Source of the DNA: Cyathus striatus
Lineage: Eukaryota > Basidiomycota > Agaricomycetes > Agaricales > Nidulariaceae
Assembly (NCBI GenBank): GCA_025738555.1
Contig: JAOVFP010000010.1
Span: forward strand, 248,001 to 312,000
Reading direction: 5' to 3'
DNA length: 64,000 bases
Part shown: positions 1-12,339 of the stretch, piece after piece
Layout of the letters: every line of letters begins with the position of its first letter
How positions within the stretch are numbered: position 1 is the stretch's first letter
Translations under genes and position numbers: made by a program
The notes under the pieces: generated by a model
Databases searched by the model: none
What the model saw: the letters and a program-made list of their open reading frames with translations, nothing else
Told to the model about the DNA's origin: nothing

Positions 1-760
1 TGATGGGTGATGTGTTGATGGGCACCCTTCCTCATCATCATGCTCAACAGTGAGCAAGTAATTTTGCATTATTTAGCTCAGTATTTAATATTTTCTCTTG
101 AATCTTTTTGTAATATATGTTATATATTTTACTTTATACATTATGGTGTACCTTAGGTATTACAAGAAAGGGTAATCATATGAAAATGCGAAATAATTCA
201 AATTTCCACTGTGGAATAATTAATACTTTTGTACAGTGAATCCTACAGTTATAATTTATGAAGCATATGTACTGTTGATTTGTTATAAATTTAAGGGAAA
301 GTCCAATGAGTGCGCAATATGTGCGTGGGAAAATGAAAGCGGAGGGTGGGGAACAATGAATTAATGGAATGATGAAGCATGGGAAGCTATAAGCAGCAGT
401 GGGCAACACTAAAATATGTGGGAAATGTTGAGGGTGAGTATTTAGCAAAGGAAATACCGTGGGAATTATTGAGAAGAGGGGCGGGCAGCAGTGAGTGGGG
501 ACTGAATAAGATTAGCGGAAGCGTGGGAAACGATGGGCGGGAAGGTTGTCATGCAAAAAATTGATAAGCGGAGGCATGGGAGACAATGAGCGGAGGGGCT
601 GACATCAATCAAGCAACATAATTGTTAAGCGGAGGCGTGGGAAACGATGGGCGGGAAGGTTGGCATTAATGAGCAACATACTTAATTGATAAGCATATTG
701 AACGGGAGAGCAGGTGAGTGAAGTACATACATATTTATTTATTGACATAAATTGAGTGCT
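1..760. other. Non-coding start of window with a two-copy tandem repeat
   Basis: No convincing gene is visible. From about 300 to 700 the plus strand is purine-rich with many GGGAA and GCGGAGG words. A segment beginning near 514 (gcgtgggaaacgatgggcgg is its core) recurs near 632, a period of about 112 bp. The short open frames on both strands are typical chance frames with no recognisable motif. Confidence 0.5.
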
Positions 761-875
761 GCACGGTACATTGATGACACTGCACGGTACATCTATAACA
801 CCGCACGGTACACGCACGGTACTTTACGGTACCAATTTACGGTATTTTGTTCATGAACGGTACTGTACGGTACAG
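761..875. repeat. Array 1 of GCACGGTAC motifs
   Basis: Eight ACGGTA cores lie within 115 bp, mostly as GCACGGTAC or TTACGGTAC, irregularly spaced by 9-25 bp. The same motif is clustered twice more, at 6191-6300 and 6645-6738. Irregular spacing and the location at element borders resemble subterminal transposase-binding repeats of a DNA transposon; that role is inferred. Confidence 0.75.
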
Positions 876-1825
876 ATTTTTGTGTATGACGTATGAAGTT
901 CCGAGTGTATGAAGTTCCGAGTGTGGAATAATTCACCGTAACCGTAATTCGGCTGTGTCGTAAACTCGGGGCGCCGTAATCCCCAAATTTTCTGTTTTTC
1001 TTAATTATTTCTGCATACATAGGTGCTATCTCATGTTAGGATTATGTATATGTTTTTAAAATAAACATATGACTTGTTATCGTTATTTTATAGTTCATTT
1101 TCTGTCGATTCGTCCTCTTATCTGTTCATCTCGAGAAATTCCCACGCTTAGCAAATGCGAGCGAATGGGAGATCTTTTCATAGGGATGCTATCTGTAGTA
1201 TTTTAATATGATTTTGTTATATATACAGTGTTACTTTGTGAGTAAGAACTTCATAGGTTATGTTGTCTATTGTCATTTATTATTTGTATGTATGCTCTTT
1301 CCGGCAGGCACTTTCATGAATACTATCATGTGTTCCATTTGTGTAGTGACCTCAAATATATTGTATTACACATGCTGAAAAGTGATATTCATGAGCACTC
1401 GCTGAAGTATATGCTATTAAATGAGGCTTGAGCTTGAGTGCTTGAGTGTGCACGCTCGAATTAGATTATTATATACATCATGAACACAGATTAGCTTATT
1501 AAAACACAAATCCATTTATATTTATGTAAATGCAATAAATTTTGTGACTATAAGTTATTATCATTTCATTCCACAATTATCGGTGATTTGTCTTTTGTCT
1601 CTTCGTTGGAATGAGTTCCCACACAAAATTAGAAAGTATACGAGTCAATAGAGTTTACTAGTATCTAAAACCTCGAGCCTCGCAAAGCTGTACACCCCGA
1701 AATGAATCACAAAAACACTAAGTATGTTGTAGTATGTAATGCAAAAATTGACTGAACTACAGATGTAAAAAAGAAAAAGAAACCCGTACAATGGACATAC
1801 CAAGGACACACCTGCTCTTATTCGC

Positions 1826-2402
1826 TCGCATCCGTTAGCGTGGGAAAGTTATCGGAAAAGGAAAATGAGAGGAAGACGTGACGGACAATGTGCTATAAAA
1901 CAACAATAATAGGATGTTTTTTAAAGAGGTGTGTACATTGGTTATGGTATGTAGTAGTACATATTTATGGAGAAAAAATGAAAAAAAAAAAACGAAGAGT
2001 TTTTCGGAATTGCAATGCCCAAAAGTGGGACCCTATGAACGTGCCTCTTATTTGGGGAAATCAAAGCTGGCCGTTTTGTTGCACCAAGATATTTGATCGT
2101 TTCGTGTTAACCAGCTCTAGCCTTTGATAACCCAATAGTTTTGTTTCGCCCTTGGTTTGTTTCGTTTTGCTAAGAGGCCAGCTCTGATTTCCCCTTTTCG
2201 CTCTCCTTCAGTAAGCGTGGGAAATCTCGTCGATTAAGAAGACGAGAGAAAGAACTGACAGAAAATGGGTCATAAAATAACAATGATAGCGTATATGTTT
2301 GTGCAAAAACATATACATGAATTATTATATGCAAGAGTACCTATATATGTAGAGAAAACTAAAAAAAAATACAGGAATTTTCGGAATTACAACGCCCTGA
2401 AG
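1826..2402 (+). repeat. Two further, diverged copies of the foldback terminal repeat
   Basis: 1826-2035 and 2203-2402 each follow the same order of landmarks as the right arm of element 1: GCGTGGGAA, a GAGGAAGAC-like stretch, TGACAGAAAATG, CTATAAAATAAC, a TTTAAAAACATATAC-like palindrome, and TTTCGGAATTAC. Both have the same orientation as 2404-2765, so the interior of element 1 is built from older copies of its own end. A small MITE (2054-2194) lies between them. Confidence 0.6.
2054..2194. mobile_element. Small MITE, GGGG..TCAAAG..TGGC family
   Basis: The segment starts with ggggaaatcaaagctggcc and ends with the imperfect inverse ggccagctctgatttcccc, 141 bp in all. The same terminal sequence, followed by CGTTTTGT, closes elements at 16775-16919 and 39269-39622. 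No coding capacity. The flanks are T-rich and the target duplication cannot be decided. Confidence 0.6.
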
Positions 2403-2764
2403 TGACAACATAACCTATGAAGTTCTTACTCACAAAGTAACACTGTATATATAACAAAATCATATTAAAATACTACAGATAGCATCCCTATGAAAAGATC
2501 TCCCATTCGCTCGCATTTGCTAAGCGTGGGAATTTCTCGAGATGAACAGATAAGAGGACGAATCGACAGAAAATGAACTATAAAATAACGATAACAAGTC
2601 ATATGTTTATTTTAAAAACATATACATAATCCTAACATGAGATAGCACCTATGTATGCAGAAATAATTAAGAAAAACAGAAAATTTGGGGATTACGGCGC
2701 CCCGAGTTTACGACACAGCCGAATTACGGTTACGGTGAATTATTCCACACTCGGAACTTCATAC

Positions 2765-4951
2765 GAGTGTGGAAATATTCACCGTAACCGTAATTCGGTT
2801 GCGCCGTAAAATCGGAGCGTCGTAATTCAGAAAAATCCTGTATTTTTCATTTCTTTCTGCATAGATAGGTGCTATTGCTTACAAGAATTTATATATATGT
2901 TTTTTAAGTAACATGTCCCCTGTTATTTTTATTTTATAGCTCATTTTGTGTCACTTCTTTCTCTCGTCTTCCTATTCGGAGAATTTTCCCACGCTTACTG
3001 GAGGCGAGCGAATAAGTATGTATGTCAGGGCTCCTGTTTTTCTATCTGTATTTTAGTCAATTGTTTCATAATTGTGAAGATCTATATCGAAATTCTATCA
3101 TGACACTTGTTTAATGCTGAACATTAAAGTGAAAAGGGAGCACGCCGGTAAGCTTGTGAGCATATGAACTACGAGTTTCGAAGTAGTTTCAAAGTATAAA
3201 GTAATGTGAGCTGTGTCCCCCAGTATATATGTGTGAATGAAAAATATACCCACGCAGCTCCCAGATCAATAAATATTATACCCATTTCTGTGTGTGTAAG
3301 TCAAGTGAAAGAGTTGATGTGGTGAGCTTCAGTGAGGCACCTCAACTGAACAAGGGAGTGCTTTGGAATTACACACAAATAATAAAATGTTGAAAGAAAC
3401 AATTATATACCCACTCTCTTCATAAATATATGACTTTACAATACTAGAGCACTGAAATATCTTAATTTATATCCACAATCATGAGTGGAACAGTGTTCCC
3501 ACAATTTGAATGTGTGCTATATTTATCTTATTATATTTGCTTCATGCAGATTTTTCGTTGCTAGTACATATTTCTTGCATGAGCGTACATAACGAAGCAA
3601 TGATGATCATCCCAACAAGTGTGGGAATTGCGCAGAAATGACTGAAAAGGTGTGTTTAACATAGAAATTGTATGACATATGTTCGTCGTGTTTGCATTTC
3701 AATCAATGATAGCAGGTAATATAATCTACATATATTAAAGAAAGCAAAAAATATTCTATTACACATTATCATTTATGTAAAGGTGGATACAACAAACATA
3801 TGTCCTACAATTGGTATGTTAAACACATTTCTTATCTCTGCTATATAATTCCCACGCTTGCTGGGGCAAGCATCATTGCTTTGTTATGTACGTTTCTTTG
3901 CAAGAAATAAGAACTAGGCTACTAGCGACGAAGTTCCTGCACAAAGCAAAATTAATAGCATAAATATCTCATCCATGCAAAATATGAGCACACTGCGCCA
4001 CTCGCCTTCGGGTTTGTAGATATAGATTAAGATATTCCAGCGGCACTAGTAATCTGTTGTATATTTAAAATGAAAGTGTAAGCAGAGAGATAGCATATGT
4101 ATGATATATCACTTCTACTAATTTTCACTAGCACAGACTCTAAGTAGTGATTAAAAATCAGTGAATATATATTGACCATTGCTATAGGGTTGCTTTCAAT
4201 GCTCAATGCATGTATATCTCTGATTAACGCTCCAGCATGACCACAACTTAAATATTAAATATCGAAGGACTATGTTCACAAAGCTTTATACTTTAAAATT
4301 GTTTTTAAGCGTGTAGTTCAAGCGTTTTATAGACATTACTGAAGAGTATACAATTGTCATTTTATTCTGTAATTTATCGTCTGTTTGTCTCTTGTCTCTT
4401 CGTTGGAACGAGTTCCCACGCTGCATTAAAGCGAGCGAAAGCACAGGAACATGATGTATTTCCGTAACAATCTCTATATTCTTACCTCTTTGCTAATTTA
4501 TTGCTAGTATACGTATAATTTATATGTTGGTATGCTTACCACAAGCGTATACTATTCAGTTTTCACGTGAAATCACACATTTGTTACGAAAATGTCTACA
4601 GAACATTTGAACTATGTGTTTCAAAACAATTTTAAAGTATAAAGCTTTGCATTCCAAAGCACTCTCTTCAATCTTCAGTTGAGGTGCCTCACTGAATCTC
4701 ATCAAATCAATTCTTTCACTAAGCGTGGGAAAATTCTCCGAATAGGAAGACGAGAGGAAGAAGTGACACAAAATGAGCTATAAAATAAAAATAACAGGGG
4801 ACATGTTACTTAAAAAACATATATATAAATTCTTGTAAGCAATAGCACCTATCTATGCAGAAAGAAATGAAAAATACAGGATTTTTCTGAATTACGACAC
4901 TCCGAGTTTACGGCGCAACTGAATTACGGTTACGGTGAATTATTCCACACT
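2765..4951. mobile_element. Foldback element 2, nested palindrome
   Basis: Arms at 2765-2998 and 4717-4951 are inverted copies related to those of element 1 (CCACACTC outer end, TTCCCACGCTTA inner end). Further in, 3300-3370 and 4650-4717 are inverted to one another, and 3548-3700 is inverted to 3785-3940, so much of the 2.2 kb folds back on itself around about 3.75-3.86 kb. No protein-coding gene is visible. It abuts element 1 directly at 2765. Confidence 0.65.
3548..3940. repeat. Inner inverted repeat of foldback element 2
   Basis: The left part (about 3548-3700) contains TTTCTTGCATGAGCGTACAT and GTGTGGGAATTG. The right part (about 3785-3940) contains the inverse ATTCCCACGCTTGCTGGGGC and TTATGTACGTTTCTTTGCAA. 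The arms are imperfect, more diverged than the outer ones, and are separated by less than 100 bp. Confidence 0.55.
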
Positions 4952-4965
4952 CGGAACTTCATATA

Positions 4966-5241
4966 CTGTACTGGAGTGTATGGAGGCAACGGACCTTCGA
5001 GCGTGACACGATTTTTCAGGCACAACGCTGGCAACCAGACTTAATTTTGCGTGACAAATTTCTGAATTGGCAACCAAAATTCGATTTTTGGCGATTTTTT
5101 TCGGATATTATGTCCAAAACTAGCTTGTCACGCTATCAGCGTTAGCAACCGGGCCTCCGTTATGCGTGACGAAGGGTGATTTTAGCAACGCAACCGGGTC
5201 AGCGTTATGCGTGACGGTTGCCTCCATACACTCCAGTACAG
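4966..5241. mobile_element. 276-bp MITE with TA target duplication
   Basis: The terminal inverted repeats are CTGTACTGGAGTGTATGGAG...CTCCATACACTCCAGTACAG, about 25 bp and perfect over the outer part, flanked on both sides by TA. A TA duplication and short terminal repeats fit a Tc1/mariner-type non-autonomous element. The interior has GCGTGAC repeats and no ORF. It sits exactly at the junction of foldback elements 2 and 3, so it inserted after they became neighbours. Confidence 0.7.
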
Positions 5242-6189
5242 TATGACGCTCCATCCATTAATTAATTCACCGTAGTTCTAATTCGGTTTGCCGTAGATAA
5301 GTCGTTGCCGTACTCACAGAATCTGCTCATTTTCTGTTTTTCTACACATATCTTCGCATATACTATATAATTACATACTTATATATACTACCACTACAAA
5401 TATCTCTTATATAACGCCCGTTTTGATGACTTTCTGAGGTTTCGGAAATATCCGTTATAATTCCCACGCACTTCTGAGTGTTGTGCCGTACATCTAACTT
5501 CATTCAACTGTACCGTTATGCATTACAGTACTTCGTTTGAGCCATTCTATCATTTTTATATATTTTAGTAATAGATAATTTATATTAAATATGTTTATTA
5601 TGCAGTAGATTTCAATGTTATCTCCTATATAAATGGGCCTGTACACTGCTCACCAAAGTAAGACCATGTCTGGGCACCTTCACACAATATTTCATGTTCA
5701 ACTTGACAAGTCTTGAACTGAGATAAGCTAATAAATTTGATAACCACCTCAAGGCTCTAGTTTTTGTCATGTTATACTTCTACACCACTTTTCGATAACA
5801 TGTACATCTTGCTTAATGTAATAATAGCAATAATGTGGCGTATATTATATTTTAACATACAATATACAATGTGCATCCTAAAAGAAGAGCTTAAATAAAG
5901 TTTTGTAATGTTTAACGGTAAAGTAGAATGAAGTTAGATGTACGGCACAACACTCAGAAGTGCGTGGGAATTATAACGGATATTTCCGAAACCTCAGAAA
6001 GTCATCAAAACGGGCGTTATATAAGAGATATTTGTAGTGGTAGTATATATAAGTATGTAATTATATAGTATATGCGAAGATATGTGTAGAAAAACAGAAA
6101 ATGAGCAGATTCTGTGAGTACGGCAACGACTTATCTACGGCAAACCGAATTAGAACTACGGTGAATTAATTAATGGATGGAGCGTCATA
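5242..6189. mobile_element. Foldback element 3 with identical 264-bp arms
   Basis: The arms 5242-5505 and 5926-6189 are 264 bp each and appear to match at every base I compared, in inverse orientation, with a 420-bp AT-rich centre. The ends read TATGACGCTCCATCC; the inner ends contain TTCCCACGCACTTCTGAG. No coding sequence. Identity between arms, unlike elements 1 and 2, suggests a recent insertion or ongoing conversion between arms. Confidence 0.75.
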
Positions 6190-6190
6190 T

Positions 6191-6300
6191 GTGCACGGTA
6201 TCTGCACGGTACATGATTTTTGATGTGTACGGTACTTGTACGGTACATTGTGGCAGTGCACGGTACTTTTACGGTATGCACGGTACTTATGCACGGTACC
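6191..6300. repeat. Array 2 of GCACGGTAC motifs
   Basis: Eight ACGGTA cores within 110 bp, in the same orientation as array 1, beginning immediately outside the right arm of foldback element 3. The 340 bp that follow, to 6640, are AT-rich and hold nothing recognisable. Confidence 0.75.
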
Positions 6301-6644
6301 ACATTAAATAAATACATGTCATTGCAATATATGAAACTTACAAATTTCTCCAAGTACATCTTAATTCGAATTTTTGCGTTTTAATTGATGAGAAATGTTA
6401 TAATTATTAGTATCATGTGTAGTAAGCTCAATTGTACAGTAGCAATACCTAATTATATTATGAGTACACTATTATACTTAAATTCATTGGGTATAAGAGG
6501 GTAAAGATGCAAGAAGAATCTCGATAACCCATACATCATACCCTCATCAACCAGTGTTATAGCATAATAAATAAGTATTTAATTGATTTTACATAGCTTA
6601 TTTAGGTTACAATTTATACCGTAAATTAGTGTCTGTTGTGTGGT

Positions 6645-6738
6645 ATGCACGGTATGCACGGTACATTTACGGTACTAATCAGTACTGCACGGTACATGCA
6701 CGGTACATCGAGTACCGTTCAGTACCGTGCGTACCGTC
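6645..6738. repeat. Array 3 of GCACGGTAC motifs at the NACHT truncation point
   Basis: Five ACGGTA cores are followed by three inverted TACCGT cores, ending within about 5 bp of the place where homology to the other NACHT genes starts. The array therefore marks the breakpoint that removed the 5' half of the adjacent gene. Confidence 0.7.
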
Positions 6739-6742
6739 AAAA

Positions 6743-9079
6743 ACTGTCGGCCCCCACTGCAACTGCGGTTTCTCATAGCAAGCAGACCAGAATATGAAAT
6801 TCAGAAAACGTTCGATTTACCATTGGTCAATAATATATCCACTCGCCTGACTCTAAACTGGAAATATGATCCTGACCAGGATATCCAGACATATCTTCTC
6901 GATGCATTCAATATAATTAAACAGACTCATGTTTTAGCCTCTGAATTATCTGGAACTCCCAGCTGGCCAACAGATAATGACATATGGATGTTGCTGCACA
7001 AATCATCTGGGCAGTTCATTTATGCTTCAATTGTGGTTAAATTCATTTCTGATGATAATCACGATCCACGTGAAGCCCTCGAAGCTGTCATTAATCGTTC
7101 TCTGGGAAGTACGTTAGAGAAAAATCATTTTGCGCAGTTAGATGTGTTGTACAGTCACATTCTTTCATCAGCTGCATCTAAAACAAGAGGAGGACATGAC
7201 GCAATTATGGCTATATTAAAAGTCATAGCTCTCTCCACAAACTCTGCATCCAGGATAGGCTTTGGGCCATCTGTCGTCCAATATATCAAGGATCTAGCCA
7301 CATTCTTAGGAATTAAGGAATCAGATCTGAAGTTACAGATGCTGCACCTTCGCTCGATAATAGAAATACCTCACGGCTATTCCATATCCAATTACGTTAG
7401 ATTTCATCATGCTTCTGTTAAAGATTTTTTGTTGGACCCATCTAGGTCAGGAAATTTTTTCATTGATTCTGTAAAAGGAAACATATTTTTAGCACAACGT
7501 TGTCAGGCTGTAATTTTGCCTATGGTATTTGAGGACAGTCACCCTGTCAAAAGTACCTTCAACCTTGATAGATGTCCTGTCCAGGATTATGCTTTTCAAA
7601 ACTATTTTAACTACATGAGGCAAAGCAAGTTCGATGTTCAATTATTAAATGAATTTCGTCAATTGGAAGACGTGCAGTTATTTATGTCTTATATGTTCTC
7701 GATGTTGCCGGACAATAAAACGATGGCTGTGCTTCGACATGTATTTCATTTTGATTTCTCCAAGGAAGTAAGTAGGATCCGTTTCCGTATGATTTGTATT
7801 AATCTGCTACTATTGCATGCTATAGAACTTTGCTGTGCCAATAGCAATGATGGCCGAAGATGTTTGCATATATATAAGCAATGCAATGGATGAATTCATC
7901 TTGAAGAATTTCGTCGATACTGAGGAGGCATATATTCACGCCATAAAATGCATTATACGTGAAAGGAAGACGCCTACCATTTTTATTCCTAAAATGAGCT
8001 GCTGGACAGCAGCAATAATGGAGAATCCTTTACGAGGACGTCATATCTATCTAAGTAAAGAAAAAAGCCGGTTCTTGATTCGTCGAATATTGGAGGAGTG
8101 GTACAAAATGTACGTTATCAGCTATCTATAGTAAATAAAATCAGAATTAATATTACAGCATCATTAGATTTTCTTCCAAACTTGAATGCTTGAAGAGTCC
8201 AACATATTGGAGCAATTACAACTTCCTTGTGTTTGGAGTAAACAGATACAATTATTACCCGATAATGAGATATTTATTTTATAGAATCAAACCATCTTTA
8301 GTGAGGTATAGTAACGTGCTTAAGGACTTTTCACTCAATCGTATCAGAAAGGTTTTAAAGGCATGATATTTACGTAATATACTCATCAATGAATATCTAA
8401 TACGTCCGTGTTGCAGAAACTTGATTCGATTGAGGATAAAAACAACGATTCAAACAGAAATAACGAAACGGAGGACTCAGAAGATGAGTCTGACGAGGAA
8501 TGGGAGGGTGGGTTTTATGAGAAAGTGAGAGGCATGTTTTGGTATGAGTATGCGAAGACAGAGCTTGGCAAGGATACAGAAGACGAGTCTCATGAGGATG
8601 CGGAGGGTGTGCCAGACAAGGATACGGGAGACGATTTTCATGAGAATGTAGAAGACAAGTCTGACAAGGATGTAGAAAACGAGTCTCGTGAGGACGCGAA
8701 AAAAGAGTCCAAGGATAAACGCATATACTCGAATGCGTGGCTTCCAGTAAAATATATGGGTTTCAATGAATCATGGGCAGAGACATTCACCAATCCGAGT
8801 CGCGAGACAGACAATAGAGTGGTGTACAGGACAGATTTTGGCGATTTAGATCACGTAAACTCTGGGGTCGATCACGTAGGCGAGGCTTCGCATGCTATAA
8901 CGGCTACGCAGAGTATCCAGCAGTCATTACTGGAGCACGGTAGCCATTGGAACAATGATGGAGAAGGGGGCAAGATTGGTGTCAAACGACACCGCGAGGA
9001 GACGAACATGGAAGAAAGATCTCCGTGTAGATGCAAGTTGTCCAGTAGCAGTTATGCTGATACCACGACCCGTATGTAG
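6743..9079 (+). pseudogene. NACHT-NLR type B copy 1, 5'-truncated
   Basis: Homology to the other type-B genes starts at about 6743, after the P-loop and Walker B, so the ATPase core is missing; an open frame continues from the LIASRPE segment. The intron at 7768-7825 (GTAAGT..TATAG) and the one at 8110-8158 (GTACGT..TACAG) match those of the other copies and restore frame. The region after NACHT has the HASVKDFLLDPSRSG motif seen in fungal NLRs. The third exon ends at a TGA near 8366. About 40 bp further an open tail (8408-9079) begins: three 16-residue acidic repeats (8570-8713), a WLPV..MGFNESWAET segment, a KRHREET basic patch and a terminal ADTTTRM. Whether the tail is joined by splicing is unclear. 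Lacking a P-loop, it cannot be an active NTPase. Confidence 0.75.
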
Positions 9080-9753
9080 TACACTATGTCGAAAGCGGGT
9101 GTTCGTAAAGAAAACATTTCTTTTTGGTTGTTCTGGTTGCTCTGGATATGGAATTGTAACACTGCCTGTTATTTATGATCTTCGTGCGGTATTAGTTACC
9201 AAGTATGTACTTACCGATATTATGATTAGTAGAATATATTATTATGCGTAAAATTTGAATGTTGTGGTATCGGTGAAGGTCTTGCTGTCATCCAACAAAT
9301 TAAACGTTGACTAGCAGGTGATGATAGATGTTGATTAAATACGCTGTTATATTTAAACAAAAATACGCAGCCCTGTCATCATATGGGCGGAGAAACATGA
9401 CGGTGGAGGAGAGGAAGACGAAGGGGTTCAAGAGCCATAATCAAAGCTGCGGATTGTATCTGATATAATGAGGGGTACTGGAAACGTCAAGAAACGAACC
9501 GATGTACCTTATAAAAATGTTCACAATCCCGCTCCTTCCTTGCACCGGGGTCTGAATACCGACTGTTATGTGGAGGAGAGAGGTATAAAACTTGTCTACT
9601 TTACATCTAGCAAGTAACGGTTTTGGTCCTCCTAGTGGGTTCAACGTATCAGGGTCTGGGGGTATGGAACCGTAAGCAAGAACGCTAGACTGAGAGACAC
9701 GAAAGACGCACCAGGTAATCTTGTGGTATCGAAGATTGCGTTAGGTGGATTCG
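9080..9753. other. Shared 3' flank and target of the 4.3-kb insertion
   Basis: 9120-9300 matches the 3' flanks of the other NACHT units (CTGCCT.TTATTTATGAT, then CCAAGTATGTACTTACCGAT). 9390-9753 matches 33.96-34.28 kb, including AAGGGGTTCAAGAGCCATAA and ATGAGGGGTACTG. The match resumes after 14067, so this was one continuous sequence before the element at 9754-14067 arrived. No gene is visible. Confidence 0.6.
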
Positions 9754-10098
9754 TATGGAAAGCCGGACAACCACGCTCAACTAGATCAAAACAGTTGAAC
9801 TCCGACCTTCGGCAAGACGGCAGTCGCTTAGATATGTTCTTAAGCGCATCTTGTTCAGCCAGAATTTCGGTTAACTGCTTAGTCCAAGCTTCTAGTCCTA
9901 CTGTATTCGGATGCAAATGTAAGACTTGGTATTACAATAGAGTACTATACCATGAGTCACTACTAATTATTTTGTACATTCACTTAAGTTCAATAGATAC
10001 AATTGGGAAATAAGATGTTAAAATAGTGTCTATGTAGTATATACCTAGCTTTGAGATGAAATCCTGCAATGATAAGTGTGACTCATAACCTGAAAATG

Positions 10099-11444
10099 GG
10101 GGTGCACAACGCCTGCAAAGTGTGACTCACATGATCTGTGACATCTGTCACGCATGCCCCCAAATTCTACTGACCCACTGCTCTCGTTCCTCACTCAACA
10201 CATTTTAGCTAGCTCTTTTGTGTCACGTCATAATAAAAATACATTATCTATGATTGTATGAAGTTTTTTTTTGTTAAAATGTGCTGGATATTGCTGGAGG
10301 TATCAAACCCCTGCCAAAAATCACATCAATTAGGTACTCAAACTTCATCCTCTTATAACTTTTGAACGAGAACACTTCAAAACATATATAATAGAGAAAA
10401 ATTGTACTATTTTACGATGCCTACAATTCCTACTGACCGGATTTTTAATTAAGGTGCTGTAACATATTAATATGGCAGGTATTGGTGCATTATCTCATAC
10501 TTACAATCATGATATAAAAATTCTGGTCAGTAGCAATTATTTGCATCGATAAATAGTACAAAATTGCTCTATAAATCATATATGTACGATGTGATTCCAT
10601 AAAGTTATAAGGTATAAGTTCTCGCTCCCATAGCTCAGAGGCACAGCCACAGGTTAGACTTCAGACAACACCATGCATGATCGATTGCTCAACTCAAATA
10701 TTCCATTATCATGTATATATGAACTACACATTAAGTACAGTCTATAATAGATCATTTGTATAGGTTGTAAAGGTTTTTGTGCATGTAATAATGTTTAATT
10801 GGCCAAACTCCTATTAACTATATAGCTGTGATTTTCATTCTTTAATAAATTTTGAAGGAGTAAACATAAGACCATGGTTTATAGAGAGAAATTACACTAA
10901 TTTTTTGTGCCAATAATCATATCAAGCTAGATTTTGATTCTGCAACTGTAACATGTAATTTGGGTGTGTATAACAATGGGTTCCCATACATACAGGACTT
11001 TTAATAAAATTCTGTACAGATAAAATTATTTACACAATATAATAGTGCAATTTTACTCTATAAACCATAGCAATACAATGTGATCTCAGAAAGATATTTG
11101 AGAAACAAGTTCTGAAACCAACAACATAAGGCACAGCCACCAGCAGAACCTATTTCGGAAGATCGCCTGATTGATTGATAAAAGTTGTCACAATGTCACA
11201 GCTGTCACCATGTTTTAACCAGTATTTATAAGAGAATATAGGAATTCATACATATTACACTACTTAAATAACATATTACGACATCTAGCATAACATTAGT
11301 TAAAGTAGGAGTGAAAAGAGCAAAGAAAAGTATGAAGAAACATCCAGGAAATGCGAAGAACAGAACTGGGTCAAGATTTGTGACACTTTTGGTCACACGG
11401 TGTGACCGTCATGTCACCAGCCATGTGAGAGTGTTGTGCACCCC
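10099..11444. mobile_element. hAT-like non-autonomous insertion in the left TIR
   Basis: The ends are GGGGTGCACAAC...GTTGTGCACCCC, with GTGTGACTCACATG and CATGTGAGAGTG just inside. CTGAAAA occurs on both flanks, and the intact right TIR of the host element has this word once, so it is the likely target duplication. Subterminal TGTGAC/GTCACA words are frequent. No transposase is seen. hAT assignment rests on the approximate 8-bp duplication and is tentative. Confidence 0.6.
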
Positions 11445-11626
11445 AACTGAAAAAGCATACAAAGTGCAGTAGCATATGTCTACTGCTATTTTTCTAGTGA
11501 TTTGTTGGAATAGGGTTGATCATGTCTGCAAGAATAGTCCACTGGATTTGTGTGTGATAGCTTGATGTGCACAGCAGGAGTTGAACTTGAGACAGAATGC
11601 ATGGGAAATTATCATGTGATATAAAA

Positions 11627-11667
11627 GTCACGAGCATCGTTTCCATGGAGGAAATGATGCTCATGAC
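11627..11667. repeat. Hairpin at inner end of left TIR, decayed
   Basis: The 41 nt match the right-TIR hairpin at 13511-13551. Its two arms differ from a perfect palindrome only by C/T and G/A changes at positions that are CG in the other copy. Confidence 0.6.
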
Positions 11668-12339
11668 TTACTCAAGTGTTGAGCCAGGTCCATTCTTTAC
11701 AATGCTGGCACATTGATTTTCATTCATATTATAAATACATCATTTCTTATGTTCATTTAGAGATTGCATATTTCAATAGAAGTACTGTAGATTGTTTCAA
11801 GTGGTAATAATACCTATCTACAGAGCTATTCTAATTGTAGTATCTGCAAGTACATATACTTGTGAGTACCAAAAGTGATGGCAGTTCCCACATGACAGGA
11901 GAGCAGTTCCTCATATATTTTTAAGTGTAGCATCACATGTACAGCTTGGAATGACTTGATACTTTATTATTATGTACTATATGATGTATGAAATATATAT
12001 GTAAATTTACATGTTTATAAGTCTATTTTATACCACAATACAGGCTGTTTTTTAGAAATATCACAATCACATTGAGGATCAATTAATTGCTTTACAGAGC
12101 TTTTTGTAGAATTTGAAATGCTCCAATATTTCTCTTATACATAGTCCTAACTACATAACATATATTAGTCAAGTTATATATATTATGCACCATATGGTGA
12201 CCCACAATTAGAGTTGTAATATTCAGCAAACATCATTGATTCATGAGCTTCATCCTCCACTATTGGATATCTACCTCCAATTGAATGAGTAGCAGTGTAA
12301 TTTGAGATCAGTCTGGCAGAGCTTCTTGCTGAAAATACC

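Larger units (their letters stand above)
907..2765. mobile_element. Long-inverted-repeat (foldback-type) element 1
   Basis: The arms at 907-1267 and 2404-2765 are inverted copies of about 361 bp that look almost identical when read against each other. The outer ends begin with GTATGAAGTTCCGAGTGTGG and the interior carries no recognisable transposase. The arms contain the sequence TTCCCACGC close to GCGAGCGAA, a pair of words that recurs in every inverted-repeat arm of this tract. Such long arms without coding capacity fit a non-autonomous foldback element. A hairpin-forming duplication is an alternative. Confidence 0.7.

Noticed and set aside
761..6738. One single 6-kb transposon bounded by the GCACGGTAC arrays
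   Set aside because: No terminal repeats or target duplication join arrays 1 and 3, and the missing 5' half of the NACHT gene is not found to the left of array 1.
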